A stretch of DNA of 64,000 nt from Ruegeria faecimaris (GCF_900182615.1 NZ_FXTE01000003.1:227424-291423); one strand, 5' to 3'; shown: positions 18,331 to 27,583, counted from the stretch's first letter. Numbers and translations: made by a program. The notes: a model not told the origin generated them from the sequence alone.

Positions 18331-19494
18331 ATGATGTACTATAGGCTAAAGGCGGTCAGGGGCTGTCGGATAATGATAGCTGCGCTGTTTTCTACTCTCT
18401 CTTTGAGTAATGCGATGGCGCAAAGTAACTCTGAGAGCGAAACCACAATCCCAGAGCCCGGGCCGTCCATCACCTTCACATCCTGGACCGGCCCTTACAT
18501 GCGAAGTCAGATGCTTGGGTTTGTGCGCCCTTATGAGCAAGCCAAAAACGCTGATGTGCATGTTGCACATTACAATGGTGGCATCTCGGAAATCCGCGAT
18601 CAGGTCGAAAGCGCAAATGTGATTTGGGATGTGGTCGACCTTACGCAAGCAGATTCACTTCGCGCCTGCGAAGAGGGCTTGCTGGAGAACATATCTGACA
18701 TAGAACTGCCTGATGGCGTCGATGGCACACCATTTCGAGAGGATTTTGTCGAAGGTGCCCTAAATGATTGTGGCGTAGGAGTCATCGTATGGGGCACCGC
18801 ATATGCGTATAACAATTCTCAATTCGCAGAAACGCCTCCATCAACCATTTCGGATTTCTTCGACACAGAAACCTATCCTGGGCCACGTGCCATCCGAAAT
18901 GATCCGACAGTGATCATGGAATGGGCCCTTATGGCCGACGGCGTAGCCCGCGATGATGTGTATCCAACGCTAGAAACCGAAGAAGGTGTTGAGCGCGCGC
19001 TGAAAAAGATGGACGACATAAAAACCGGCCTGCAAATCTGGGAAACCGGGCGCGAACCCGTACGTCTGCTGAACTCTGGCGACATTGCTATGTCATCGAT
19101 TTGGGCCACTACCGGTGCAACGGCCGCCCAGGAAGATGGTTCCGATTTTACGGTCAACATGGACGGCCGTGTGATTGAGCTGGATCTGTTCGGCATTCCA
19201 AAAGGAAGCCAGAATAAAGAAGAGGCCATTGATTTTATTCGCTTTGCTAGCAGCTCAAATTCGCTGGCCGATATGGTCGGGCACCTGCCAAATGGTCCAA
19301 CCCGAAAATCTTCGATGACACTCCTGTCAGATGACGTTTTGGAGCGCATCCCGAACGGTCCGGCGTATGAAGACAATCTTTACATTCTGTCGGACGCCGA
19401 GTGGTGGGCCACCAACCACGGGCGCCTGGAAGAGGCGTTCCAGTCCTGGCTCGCAACCTCCGCCCGTCAGGGCGCTGCGGGTTCAACACGGTAA
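18331..19494 (+). CDS. Periplasmic solute-binding protein, polyamine (PotD/PotF)-like
   Basis: A protein of about 387 residues with a signal peptide ending near 'SNAMAQ' and a type II periplasmic binding fold ('ITFTSWTGPYMRSQMLGFV', 'IWDVVDLTQADSL', 'VGVIVWGTAYAYN', 'YPGPRAI', 'IWATTGATAA', 'FGIPKGSQNKEEAIDFIRF'). This arrangement is that of spermidine/putrescine-type binding proteins of ABC importers. No ABC permease or ATPase lies nearby; instead a BCCT carrier starts 29 bases downstream. The start is ATG 18331 or 18334; GGGAGG at 18319-18324 supports either over the TTG before them. The ligand is unknown; a polyamine, betaine or other small cation are possibilities. Confidence 0.85.
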   Translation: MMYYRLKAVRGCRIMIAALFSTLSLSNAMAQSNSESETTIPEPGPSITFTSWTGPYMRSQMLGFVRPYEQAKNADVHVAHYNGGISEIRDQVESANVIWDVVDLTQADSLRACEEGLLENISDIELPDGVDGTPFREDFVEGALNDCGVGVIVWGTAYAYNNSQFAETPPSTISDFFDTETYPGPRAIRNDPTVIMEWALMADGVARDDVYPTLETEEGVERALKKMDDIKTGLQIWETGREPVRLLNSGDIAMSSIWATTGATAAQEDGSDFTVNMDGRVIELDLFGIPKGSQNKEEAIDFIRFASSSNSLADMVGHLPNGPTRKSSMTLLSDDVLERIPNGPAYEDNLYILSDAEWWATNHGRLEEAFQSWLATSARQGAAGSTR

Positions 19495-19523
19495 GCCGAA
19501 ACAACAGGTCTAAGAGGTGCAAA

Positions 19524-21125
19524 ATGAGTGATCAATCAACACAGAAACCTGAAAATCTTGTAGCAAAGAGCGGCTTGTTCAAAGGTATGAATCCGACGAT
19601 GGGTATCGCTTCGATGGTGATGATATTGGGGTTTGTGTTTTTCACGATCCGTGATGTTGAAGCTTCAAGTGCGATCTTTGCGACAGGTAAAAACTTCATC
19701 ATCGGTAGCCTGGACTGGTTCTATGTACTGGTCGTTAACGCGGCACTGTTTTTCGTAATTTGGCTTATGATCAGCCGGTTCGGACACGTGAAGCTGGGCA
19801 AGGATGATGACGAGCCAGATTTTTCAACGTTTTCATGGATTTGCATGCTGTTTAGTGCGGGCTTGGGATCTGGTCTGATCTATTGGGGCGTTGCAGAGCC
19901 AATGTTCCATATCCAAGGCAGCCCATTCCTTGAACGGGCGGGAATTGAACCAGGTTCGGTTGACGCGGCGGTTTCTGCGGTAACGATCACGAATTTCCAC
20001 TGGGGTTTCCACGGTTGGGCCCTTTATGTGCTGGTTGGCCTCTGCCTTGCATATTTCTCGTACCGCCATGGGCTTCCTCTGACTTTGCGCACCGCTCTTT
20101 ATCCTGTCCTGAAGGAACGGATCTATGGTCCCTGGGGTCATCTCGTCGATCTGATTGGCGTATTTGGTACAATCTTTGGCCTCGCAACCTCATTGGGGTT
20201 GGGCGTCACACCAATCGCCGCCGGTCTTGAGGATCTTGGCTGGATGGCAAACACCCAGACAAATCAGTTGATCCTCGTCGCAATCATCACCTGTCTTGGC
20301 ACGGCTTCTGCTGCATCGGGTGTTGGCAAAGGCGTGCGTATCTTGTCTGAAGCCAACGTTATGGCAAGTGTTGGCCTGCTGCTCCTGTTCATCATTCTGG
20401 GACCAACGGCATTCCTGTTGGGCATAACCATATCCGGATTTGGAGATTACCTCTGGACGGTGATACCCATGGGTTTCTGGATCAACGGTGAGCCCGAAAA
20501 CCAATGGCAGAGCTGGTGGACGATCTTTTACTGGGGCTGGTGGATCGCATGGTGCCCGTTTGTTGGACTGTTCATTGCGCGGGTATCAAAGGGGCGGACG
20601 ATCAAGCAATTCTGCTATTGCGTTCTTCTTATTCCAACCTCAGTCGTGATGCTCTGGATGGGTGTCTTTGGTGGCGCAGCAGCCGGGGTTGATCTGTTCT
20701 ACGACGCAGGTGTCGTCGAGGCGGTCAACAATGACTACGCCGCTGGCGTATTCCAAACGGTCAAAGGATTTGGCTACACATGGTTGGTGTACCCGATCAC
20801 AGTGTTGATTACGGTTCTGCTGATTTCGTGGTTTGTCACGTCTTCTGACTCGGGGACACTGGTGATGTGCACAATGCTGTCGATGGGTGACGAGCATCCG
20901 CCAATCAAGTTCCGTGTGTTTTGGGGTATTACCGCAGGCGTTGTTGCCGGTGTCCTAATGCTGGCCGGTGGGTTGAGCGCGCTACAGACAGCGTCCATCG
21001 TCGCAGGGCTACCAATCGCTGTGATCTTGTTGTTCATGATCTATGGTATTGTCTCGTCGCTTCACGCTGAGCACCCAGTGCCAGATGTTGAGGATAAGTA
21101 CGAAATGGAGTTCCTCAACAGATAG
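19524..21125 (+). CDS. BCCT-family betaine/choline/carnitine transporter
   Basis: A 533-residue secondary transporter with about twelve membrane helices. The family signature is clear: 'WICMLFSAGLGSGLIYWGVAEP', with conserved glycines of helix 3, and the tryptophan-rich segment 'TIFYWGWWIAWCPFVGLFIAR', which builds the trimethylammonium-binding aromatic box, followed by 'VSKGRT' and 'FVTSSDSGTLVM'. It imports quaternary-ammonium or related compounds using Na+ or H+. ATG 19524 has AAGAGGTG 6 bases upstream; a longer frame overlapping the preceding gene is rejected. It probably forms an operon with the solute-binding protein and is followed by a strong hairpin. Confidence 0.94.
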   Translation: MSDQSTQKPENLVAKSGLFKGMNPTMGIASMVMILGFVFFTIRDVEASSAIFATGKNFIIGSLDWFYVLVVNAALFFVIWLMISRFGHVKLGKDDDEPDFSTFSWICMLFSAGLGSGLIYWGVAEPMFHIQGSPFLERAGIEPGSVDAAVSAVTITNFHWGFHGWALYVLVGLCLAYFSYRHGLPLTLRTALYPVLKERIYGPWGHLVDLIGVFGTIFGLATSLGLGVTPIAAGLEDLGWMANTQTNQLILVAIITCLGTASAASGVGKGVRILSEANVMASVGLLLLFIILGPTAFLLGITISGFGDYLWTVIPMGFWINGEPENQWQSWWTIFYWGWWIAWCPFVGLFIARVSKGRTIKQFCYCVLLIPTSVVMLWMGVFGGAAAGVDLFYDAGVVEAVNNDYAAGVFQTVKGFGYTWLVYPITVLITVLLISWFVTSSDSGTLVMCTMLSMGDEHPPIKFRVFWGITAGVVAGVLMLAGGLSALQTASIVAGLPIAVILLFMIYGIVSSLHAEHPVPDVEDKYEMEFLNR

Positions 21126-21507
21126 GCAGCCATTGTGGTTCAATTTGTCGAGAGGCAGTTACATCTGCCTCTCGACAATTACAGACTTGGGTTTCGACCT
21201 ATCCGCGAAGCTTTCTTCGTTCTGATGTGAAGTTTGCCAAACTTTCTGGGAGCAAACGAATACGAAAGAACCTCTGCCTAATGGTTTCCACCAGCATCTC
21301 TGCTACCCGCGTGGTACAGCAACTGGATAGGCTTGTCGGCTCTCCATGGTGAGCCTCTCACACAATCTCGACCCGTGAACCAAAGGTACATTGTGGGGGA
21401 TAGTCCGATCCTGGTCGTGATGGAGCGGTTTCTTTCGCCCATGCCTTCCATTGTCCCTTAAAGGTAATGCCCAGAGCCAAAAAACCAGGTTCGGAATGGA
21501 ATGCAGG
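21126..21507. other. Intergenic region between BCCT gene and helicase
   Basis: Apart from the hairpin at 21145-21178, no gene or known RNA is seen in these 382 bases. Both flanking genes end here (convergent), so a second terminator would be expected near the helicase stop, but none is obvious. Confidence 0.5.
21145..21178 (+). terminator. Perfect 14-bp hairpin after BCCT gene
   Basis: A perfect inverted repeat, arms TTGTCGAGAGGCAG and CTGCCTCTCGACAA, with a six-base loop (TTACAT), lies 20 bases after the BCCT stop. It is a very stable stem, but only a short T run follows, so it may act as a terminator, an RNA-stabilising 3' structure, or both. Confidence 0.7.
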
Positions 21508-23529
21508 CTAAGTCTTCCGCCGTTTCGGGACAGAATCGCCACCTTTTGTAGATTTGGCCGCTGCGACTCGCGCTCGGTTCTTCTTGCTGCTTGACTTACC
21601 TTTGGGTGGAGGTGGACCCTTTGATGCTGTTCGGGCAGATTTGATATCGCCGCCTTTGGCTTCAGATTTACCGCCCTTACGTGCCTTTGGCTTTGCACCA
21701 ACCGGTTTGAACAAGGCATCTGCCTCGTCTTTCGAAGCACGCTGGCGTTCTACTTTGGCTGATTTGACGGCCCTTGTGGAACGTTCTGCAGGGCTGGAAG
21801 GTGCCCGGCCTTCGGGTTCAGGCTTGCGACGTCCATAGGTTGCAGTGCCGCTCCGTTCGGTCGGAGTCGTATCTCGTTTGCTCGTAATCGGTTTGCCTCT
21901 TTGCTTTCCGGTGGGCTTGGTCCGGCCAGTTTCAGCAAAGTCCGGTGCCGCGTCCAGACGCACGAGATTCTTGACCTTTTCGATCTTCATCTCGGGCCCA
22001 ACGGCTGTCAGAAACCCTTCGACGCTGGGCTCACGGATCTCGAAATAGGTCACATCATCGGCAATCCGGATGGCCCCAATGTCATCCTTCGTCAGATTGC
22101 CTGACTTGCAGATCATCGGCAGCATATAACGCGGCGACGCATTTTGATTGCGCCCCTCGGACAGCGAAAACCAGACGCTGGGGCCAAAGGCCGCGCGCGG
22201 TTTCTGGCTTTGCTGATCGACCGTCGACAACTCTTCTGGCGCGGAATGACGCAGCTTGTACTGCCGCAGGTAAGCTGCTGCAATCTGCTCAGGGGTAAAG
22301 CTTTCTACCATTTTCTGAACTGCTGCGCGTTCACTTTCCGTAATCTCTGCTTGCCAGTCATCCGATGCGAACATCCTCACCTGATCGCGTTCGGTCACCT
22401 CTTCGGCTGACGGGGCTGTCCCCCAATCGGCGGTCAGCTTGGCGAATTTCAGAATACGTTCCGCCTTTTTCCGCGACGCGGGTGCAACCACTAGTGCGCT
22501 AACGCCCTTGCGCCCGGCCCGGCCTGTTCGACCCGAGCGGTGCAGCAGTGTTTCATGGCTGTTTGGAAGTTCCGCATGGACCACCAAATCAAGGTTAGGC
22601 AAATCAATACCGCGGGCGGCAACATCCGTTGCCACACAGACCCTGGCACGCCCATCGCGCATGGCTTGCAAGGCGTTCGAGCGTTCGCTCTGGGTCAATT
22701 CTCCGGATAGGGCGACGACCGAAAAGCCCCGGTTTGACAGGCGCGCGGTCAGACGTGACACCATCGCGCGGGTATTGCAGAACACGATGGCGTTCGGCGC
22801 CTCATAATAGCGCAACACATTGATAATTGCATTCTCGCCGTCGCGCGGACCGACCAACATAGCACGATAATCAATATCGGCGTGCTGCGTCTTTTCGCTG
22901 ACGGTGCTCACACGTTCTGCATCGCGCTGATACCGTGTCGCCAAATTGGCAATCGCACGTGGGACAGTGGCAGAAAACAGCAAAGTCTGACGGTCTGATG
23001 GTGTTTCATCCAGAATGAATTCCAGATCCTCTCGGAACCCGAGATCCAACATCTCGTCGGCCTCATCAAGAACCACGGCGCGAATGGCCGTCAGGTCGAT
23101 CGAGCCCCGCATGATATGATCCCGCAGCCGTCCCGGAGTGGCGACAACAATATGCGCGCCACGCGCCAACGCACGGCGTTCATCCCGAATATCCATACCT
23201 CCGACGCAGGACGCCAGAAACGCGCCCGTATCGGCGAACAACCAGCTGAGTTCACGCTTTACCTGCAGCGCCAGTTCCCTCGTTGGTGCTACAACAAGTG
23301 CCAGCGGTGCGCCCGAGGTTTCGAAAGTCTCAGCGTCACCCAAAAGTCGCGGCGCAATCGCCAGACCGAATCCGATGGTTTTACCCGATCCGGTTTGGGC
23401 CGAAACCAGCATATCCTTCCCTTCCAGTTCGGGCCGGGTTACAGCCTGCTGAACTTGGGTTAAGGTGTCATAGCCCTTGCGAGCCAGCGCATTTGCAATG
23501 GTTTGTTTCACAGCGGTGGTTCTTTTCAT
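21508..23529 (-). CDS. DEAD-box RNA helicase with DbpA-type C-terminal domain
   Basis: A 673-residue ATP-dependent RNA helicase of the DeaD/CsdA group. Motifs in order: Q motif near 'TLTQVQQAV', I 'AQTGSGKT', Ia 'PTRELALQ', Ib 'TPGRL', II 'DEADEML', III 'SATVP', IV 'IVFCNTR', V 'ATDVAARGIDLP' and VI 'HRSGRTGRAG'. A DbpA-like RNA-binding domain follows (about 465-540; 'ICKSGNLTKDDIGAIRI', 'YFEIREPSVEGFL'). The tail of roughly 130 residues is Lys/Arg/Ser/Pro-rich low complexity ending 'RRKT', probably a disordered RNA-binding extension. Likely roles are ribosome assembly and cold adaptation. Confidence 0.94.
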   Translation of the reverse strand: MKRTTAVKQTIANALARKGYDTLTQVQQAVTRPELEGKDMLVSAQTGSGKTIGFGLAIAPRLLGDAETFETSGAPLALVVAPTRELALQVKRELSWLFADTGAFLASCVGGMDIRDERRALARGAHIVVATPGRLRDHIMRGSIDLTAIRAVVLDEADEMLDLGFREDLEFILDETPSDRQTLLFSATVPRAIANLATRYQRDAERVSTVSEKTQHADIDYRAMLVGPRDGENAIINVLRYYEAPNAIVFCNTRAMVSRLTARLSNRGFSVVALSGELTQSERSNALQAMRDGRARVCVATDVAARGIDLPNLDLVVHAELPNSHETLLHRSGRTGRAGRKGVSALVVAPASRKKAERILKFAKLTADWGTAPSAEEVTERDQVRMFASDDWQAEITESERAAVQKMVESFTPEQIAAAYLRQYKLRHSAPEELSTVDQQSQKPRAAFGPSVWFSLSEGRNQNASPRYMLPMICKSGNLTKDDIGAIRIADDVTYFEIREPSVEGFLTAVGPEMKIEKVKNLVRLDAAPDFAETGRTKPTGKQRGKPITSKRDTTPTERSGTATYGRRKPEPEGRAPSSPAERSTRAVKSAKVERQRASKDEADALFKPVGAKPKARKGGKSEAKGGDIKSARTASKGPPPPKGKSSSKKNRARVAAAKSTKGGDSVPKRRKT

Positions 23530-23939
23530 CGGTCAGGAGATGGGATTGTGCGGTATTGCAATCAATGCATCATCCATGGGTAAAGACAGCCCCTTAACGA
23601 GTGTCTTGACTATTGTATAGCCACGAACCGGGGCAGATGCGGTGAAAATCCCGTATCCTGTCCGTACTGCTCCCTTTCAGTAGCGGCTTGAGACCCTCGC
23701 CGCTTTCGGTTCAATTTGTTGAGACGCGGCAGAAGCGCAGGCTTGGAATAATCAAAACAGGCGTTTTTCTGTAGAGCTTTCAACCGTCTGTAAACCAGCT
23801 GTCCCTGTCGGGCTGGCGGTTAACGTGACTACTCCTTCGGGAAATCTACTACAAGCAGTCGGATTCGATAGCTTCTACGACCACGTTTTCTTCGAATTTA
23901 GGGCATGACGTTGAGCCAATGGCGCGGTCCCTCTTGCGT
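23530..23939. other. Intergenic region between helicase and DUF4143 ATPase
   Basis: 410 bases upstream of the helicase with no supportable gene. A six-base-pair stem (AGCGGC at 23682-23687 and GCCGCT at 23699-23704) is followed by a T-containing stretch. A structured 5' leader for the helicase mRNA is possible, as DEAD-box genes often have long leaders, but no known RNA family was recognised. Confidence 0.4.
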
Positions 23940-25112
23940 CTATGCTGACGCCAGCCGTTTCATTGCGCTCATGAGAGGCATAGCCCGCACACCTCCCTGC
24001 CCCGGCACTTCCTTGTCGTTGGCATAGACAAGGATGCGCTCTGAGACGTCCAATTCTTCTGTCGCGATGTGAAACCCACGCGTAACCTTCGCTGATGTCG
24101 TCCGCTTGATCTCTATGGCCCAGAGGCCGCCGCGGGGAAGTTTCAATAACAAATCTACCTCAGCCCCTGCTGAAGAGCGATAGAAGTTTGCTTCTGTTCC
24201 GCGCGGTGCCGCGGTGATCAGGCTTTCGATGCAGAACCCTTCCCAACTGCCGCCGACAACCGGATGCCCCAGTAGGTCTTCTTGCGTTTCGATCCCAAGA
24301 AGTGCATGGGCCAACCCGGAATCGCGAATATAGACCTTAGGGGACTTGACCAAACGCTTTCCGGCATTGGAATGCCATGGCTGCAAACGGCGCACCAGCA
24401 TCAGGTCGACCAGCAAATCAAGATAGCGCGCAACGCTCTGGCCAGAGACACCCAGGTTTCCCGCAAGTTTCGCCGCATTGAGTAACCCGCCTTGCTCATG
24501 GGCAAGCATTGTCCAGAACCGGCGCAATGTTTCCGCCGGGATGCGCAACCCAAAAGCCGGAACATCGCGTTCCAGATAGGTGCGGATGAAATCCTCGCGC
24601 CATGCCAGGCTGGTTTTGTCGTTCTTGGCAAGGAAGCTATCTGGAAACCCACCCCGCAACCACAGCGCAGAGATCGAGTCCGCTCCGGTTTCCGACAAAA
24701 TGAAAGGCGTCAGCTCGTGATAGCTGACCCGGCCAGCCAAAGATTCTGCGCTTTGGTGCAGAAGCGTGTTCGAGGCCGACCCCAGCAGCAGGAATTGCCC
24801 AGTCCGATACCCTTGTCTTCGTCGTCGGTCAATCTGACCGCGTAATGCCTTAAACAGGCCGGGCATAAGCTGAACTTCATCGATCACCACCAGGCGCCCA
24901 ACCTGCTCGTCGAGATAGAGGTCTGGCTCTTCGAGCACCTGGCGATCAGCAGATCTCTCCATATCAAGATAGACAGCGTCACGGCTTTCAGCGATATCCT
25001 GCGCGAGGGTTGTCTTCCCAACTTGCCGCGGCCCAAGCAGGACTACACCCGCCTGGTTCTCGAGAGAGTCTTCAACTGACTTCCTATCACCGCGCTTGAT
25101 CATACCTTGCAT
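23940..25112 (-). CDS. AAA-family ATPase with DUF4143 domain
   Basis: A 390-residue protein of the widespread 'ATP-binding protein, DUF4143' family. The N-terminal AAA_14 ATPase has Walker A 'GPRQVGKTT' (27-35), Walker B 'LVVIDEVQ' (about 74-81) and the sensor segment 'LLLGSAS'. A winged-helix segment follows ('LGVSGQSVARYLDLLVDLMLV'), then a C-terminal DUF4143 restriction-endonuclease-like fold with 'AEVDLLLKLPRGGLWAIEIKRT', which holds the E-x-K type residues. Function is unknown; the genes are scattered, mobile and often lone, as here. Nothing nearby indicates a defence island. Confidence 0.9.
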   Translation of the reverse strand: MQGMIKRGDRKSVEDSLENQAGVVLLGPRQVGKTTLAQDIAESRDAVYLDMERSADRQVLEEPDLYLDEQVGRLVVIDEVQLMPGLFKALRGQIDRRRRQGYRTGQFLLLGSASNTLLHQSAESLAGRVSYHELTPFILSETGADSISALWLRGGFPDSFLAKNDKTSLAWREDFIRTYLERDVPAFGLRIPAETLRRFWTMLAHEQGGLLNAAKLAGNLGVSGQSVARYLDLLVDLMLVRRLQPWHSNAGKRLVKSPKVYIRDSGLAHALLGIETQEDLLGHPVVGGSWEGFCIESLITAAPRGTEANFYRSSAGAEVDLLLKLPRGGLWAIEIKRTTSAKVTRGFHIATEELDVSERILVYANDKEVPGQGGVRAMPLMSAMKRLASA

Positions 25113-25438
25113 TTATTCCATTTGATGGAAGATTTACAAGGTTAAAATTCCAAATTACTGTCCAGTGAAACCCTATCGTCTCGGCCCTTCACCCCAGAAC
25201 CATGACACGCAAGTCTGGACCTTAGGTCGAGCATAATCGTGGAAAGCTGCGTCCCATTTGATCAAGAGAAAATAGAACCTGAGTACGTTCTTCTTTCTTA
25301 ACTATTAAATTCGAAGAGTCCTCTTTGCATCCCTCAATTTCATTTCCATTGCCCTGAAGGGCGAAGCCAACTAGGTACTTGCCGCGCACAAACCCCTAAG
25401 AATCTGCGAAAAATCAAATCGCAGAAAGGACCAGGATC
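25113..25438. other. Intergenic region upstream of AdoMet decarboxylase
   Basis: 326 bases between two divergent genes. No ORF is supportable. Immediately upstream of the decarboxylase a short hairpin (25403-25425) precedes the ribosome binding site. No match to a known AdoMet or SAH riboswitch could be recognised by eye. Confidence 0.4.
25403..25425 (+). promoter_or_regulatory. Hairpin just 5' of the AdoMet decarboxylase ribosome binding site
   Basis: TCTGCG and CGCAGA form a six-base-pair stem around an 11-base A-rich loop; the AAGGA ribosome binding site begins directly after the stem at 25426. It could modulate translation, but the stem is short and the assignment is tentative. Confidence 0.3.
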
Positions 25439-25840
25439 ATGACCATACCAGCAATCAAAAACGCTGACACAGGCACGCTGGCTGGCTCGGGAATGCATAT
25501 TCTGGTCGATCATTACGGCAGCCTATACCTAACCGACGTAATGCACATCGAAGAGGCACTGACCCGCGCTGCGCGGGAGGCTGGCGCAACGATACTGTCG
25601 GGCAAGTTCCACAAATTTGGCGGGCATGGCGGTGTGACCGGAGTGTTGTTGCTGGCAGAATCCCATATCTCGATCCACACTTGGCCGGAAAATGATTATG
25701 CCGCCATCGACATCTTCATGTGTGGCACAACGCAACCGGACAAAGCGGTCGCATATCTTGAGAAGCACCTGCGCCCTGCCCGAGTTGAAATTACGCGCGT
25801 CAACCGCGGTTTACCGGAACCAGTAGTCCCAACCGTCTAA
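25439..25840 (+). CDS. speH: S-adenosylmethionine decarboxylase proenzyme (prokaryotic class)
   Basis: A 133-residue pyruvoyl enzyme producing decarboxylated AdoMet, the aminopropyl donor for spermidine. The self-cleavage site is intact: 'LLAESHISIHTWPE' places the serine that becomes the pyruvoyl group at residue 75, with His80 and Cys95 at the +5 and +20 spacing of the SpeH family (as in Thermotoga 63/68/83). The N-terminus before 'GMHILVDHYG' is slightly longer than usual. It converges on, and overlaps by 30 bases at the 3' end, a gene for a membrane-bound spermidine-synthase-like protein, which is its likely partner. Confidence 0.96.
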   Translation: MTIPAIKNADTGTLAGSGMHILVDHYGSLYLTDVMHIEEALTRAAREAGATILSGKFHKFGGHGGVTGVLLLAESHISIHTWPENDYAAIDIFMCGTTQPDKAVAYLEKHLRPARVEITRVNRGLPEPVVPTV

Positions 25841-27352
25841 GTAATATCCCATCAGTGCGTGCGATTGCAGTGTATTAGGTTCGGCATCGACCCGGTCGGT
25901 ATCACCGTCAAAAATCTGTGCCGCGCGCCAAACATCATCGTCGAGATAGCTCAACCCATCCGGCAGTTCGATTCTGCGGTCGGTCAATGGTTCAAATGTA
26001 GCCAGAACAAACCCCCATTCGCCGAAGCTCGGCACGTAGCTGCGATAGGGAACCGCCTGCAGTCCCCGCCCGGGTCTTTGCGGATTGCGGCTGCTCTCGA
26101 TCGTTTCGGCCACCGACCAAAAGGCCTGTCGGGCAAAGAACGGTGATCCGGCCTGAGTGACAAAGACCCCCTGCCCGCTTAGCCGTTCGGCCAGCAAGCC
26201 GTAGAATTGCTTGGTGTATAGTCTGGACAAGGCGATGGATTTGGGGTCTGGCAGATCAATGATCACCACGTCGTAAATCTGGGTTTCCCGCTCCAGAAAC
26301 CTCCAGGCGTCTTCATTGACAACCGTCACGCGCGGGTCGCTGAGAGCATTGTCGTTCAGCTTGGACAGATCTGGATGGTCGCGAAACAACTGCGTCACAC
26401 GCGGATCAAGATCCACCAGCGTCACGGACTGCACCTCGGGATAGCGCAGCACCTCGCGCGCGGCCATGCCGTCTCCACCCCCCAGGATCAGAATGTCACG
26501 CGCGCGCGGCGCAAGGGCCATGGCCGGATGCACCAGTGGCTCGTGATAGCGGTGTTCGTCAAGGGAATCGAACTGGATCGAATGATCCAGAAACAGGCGC
26601 ACCCGGTCGCGGTACCGGGTGACGGTGATCTGCTGATACGACGTGGCCTCGGACAGGATGACATCATCTTCGAACAGTTCGGCCTCGGCGACCGAGACCA
26701 GCCGTTCGGACTGCCACAGTGCGCCCAGTGTTGCCACAAAGGCCACCGCCCAAACCGCAACCTGGACTCGCGTGGCCCATTCCCGAAACACCAACAGAGA
26801 CAGGCCTGCGACGGCAAGGTTCAACCCTCCAAAGGCCAGGCTGGCCGACATCAGTCCCAGATATGGGATTACCAGCAGTGGAAAAGCCAGCGAGGCAACC
26901 AGCGCACCGATGTAGTCGACGCTCAGCACGTTTTCAAAGCGGAACTTCAACGCCCCAATCTGTTCCAGAACACGGGCGATCAAAGGGATCTCCATCCCCG
27001 ACAGGATACCAATGGCAATCAAGGCGCCGTACAGCGGCAGGGCCACCTGCCCCATCCACGCGTAGTTCAGAAACAACACCGGCGCCAAAAATCCGCCGAC
27101 AATGCCCAAAAGGATCTGAGCCCAGACAAATCCGGAAAACGCATCCGAGACAAAGCGCGATAGCCAGGCCCCGACCCCCATTGCTGACAGAAAGATACCA
27201 ATCACCAGCGAGAACTGGCGGACGGAGTCCCCCAGCAGATAACTGGAGAGTGTGGCTGCAATCAGCTCATAGATCAGACCGGCGACGGCCACCAGAAAGG
27301 TGGCCAGCAACAACCACGCGGCGCGCGCCTCAACCGCGCGGGGCGGGGTCAT
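25811..27352 (-). CDS. Membrane-anchored spermidine synthase-like protein
   Basis: A 513-residue protein. The first 230 or so residues form about seven membrane helices ('AAWLLLATFLVAVAGLIYE', 'SGMEIPLIARVLEQ', 'VLSVDYIGALVASLAFPLL'). The cytosolic C-terminal half is an aminopropyltransferase/SAM-methyltransferase fold ('LDHSIQFDSLDEHRYHEPLVH', 'ILILGGGDGMAAREVLRY', 'VTLVDLDPRVTQLF', 'VIIDLPDPKSIALSRLYT'). The Asp pair and 'YHE' expected for decarboxylated-AdoMet use are present. ATG 27352 is used: it overlaps the DUF350 stop by 4 bases; upstream extension has no support. It may transfer aminopropyl groups to a membrane or peptide substrate rather than free putrescine; that is inference. Confidence 0.88.
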   Translation of the reverse strand: MTPPRAVEARAAWLLLATFLVAVAGLIYELIAATLSSYLLGDSVRQFSLVIGIFLSAMGVGAWLSRFVSDAFSGFVWAQILLGIVGGFLAPVLFLNYAWMGQVALPLYGALIAIGILSGMEIPLIARVLEQIGALKFRFENVLSVDYIGALVASLAFPLLVIPYLGLMSASLAFGGLNLAVAGLSLLVFREWATRVQVAVWAVAFVATLGALWQSERLVSVAEAELFEDDVILSEATSYQQITVTRYRDRVRLFLDHSIQFDSLDEHRYHEPLVHPAMALAPRARDILILGGGDGMAAREVLRYPEVQSVTLVDLDPRVTQLFRDHPDLSKLNDNALSDPRVTVVNEDAWRFLERETQIYDVVIIDLPDPKSIALSRLYTKQFYGLLAERLSGQGVFVTQAGSPFFARQAFWSVAETIESSRNPQRPGRGLQAVPYRSYVPSFGEWGFVLATFEPLTDRRIELPDGLSYLDDDVWRAAQIFDGDTDRVDAEPNTLQSHALMGYYLDGWDYWFR

Positions 27353-27573
27353 GACAAGATGACAGCCGCAATGATGATGGAAACTGCTACAAACAGCAGC
27401 CCGATCAGGATCGCCAACGCGATGTTCTGATCTTTTTCGATCTCGTGCACGACCGAGAAGGGTGTCATCCAGTCGATCACCTTCCACACGACCCACATCA
27501 GCGTCACGCCCAGAAGGGTGTAGAAGATTGTGCTGATGATTTCTGCAATCTGAATTGCTGCTATATAATCCAT
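27349..27573 (-). CDS. DUF350 small membrane protein
   Basis: A 74-residue protein with two membrane helices (about 8-33 and 51-73) joined by a loop containing 'HEIEKDQNIALAILIG', the conserved Asp-Gln-Asn-Ile-Ala stretch typical of DUF350. Function is unknown. DUF350 genes recur beside DUF4178 and spermidine-synthase-like genes, which is the arrangement here. It overlaps the downstream synthase by 4 bases and lies 10 bases after the 58-residue small gene. Confidence 0.85.
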   Translation of the reverse strand: MDYIAAIQIAEIISTIFYTLLGVTLMWVVWKVIDWMTPFSVVHEIEKDQNIALAILIGLLFVAVSIIIAAVILS

Positions 27574-27583
27574 TGATTCCTCA

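Noticed and set aside
21303..21740. 145-residue minus-strand open frame overlapping the helicase 3' end
   Set aside because: It is another frame of the Lys/Arg-rich helicase tail and runs into non-coding sequence; composition is low-complexity.
23940..25112. DUF4143 ATPase as part of a defence island
   Set aside because: It stands alone between a housekeeping helicase and speH; no nuclease, methylase or phage genes are adjacent.
25385..25438. Possible AdoMet or SAH riboswitch before speH
   Set aside because: Only a short six-base-pair hairpin is visible and no conserved core of a known SAM or SAH riboswitch class could be recognised.
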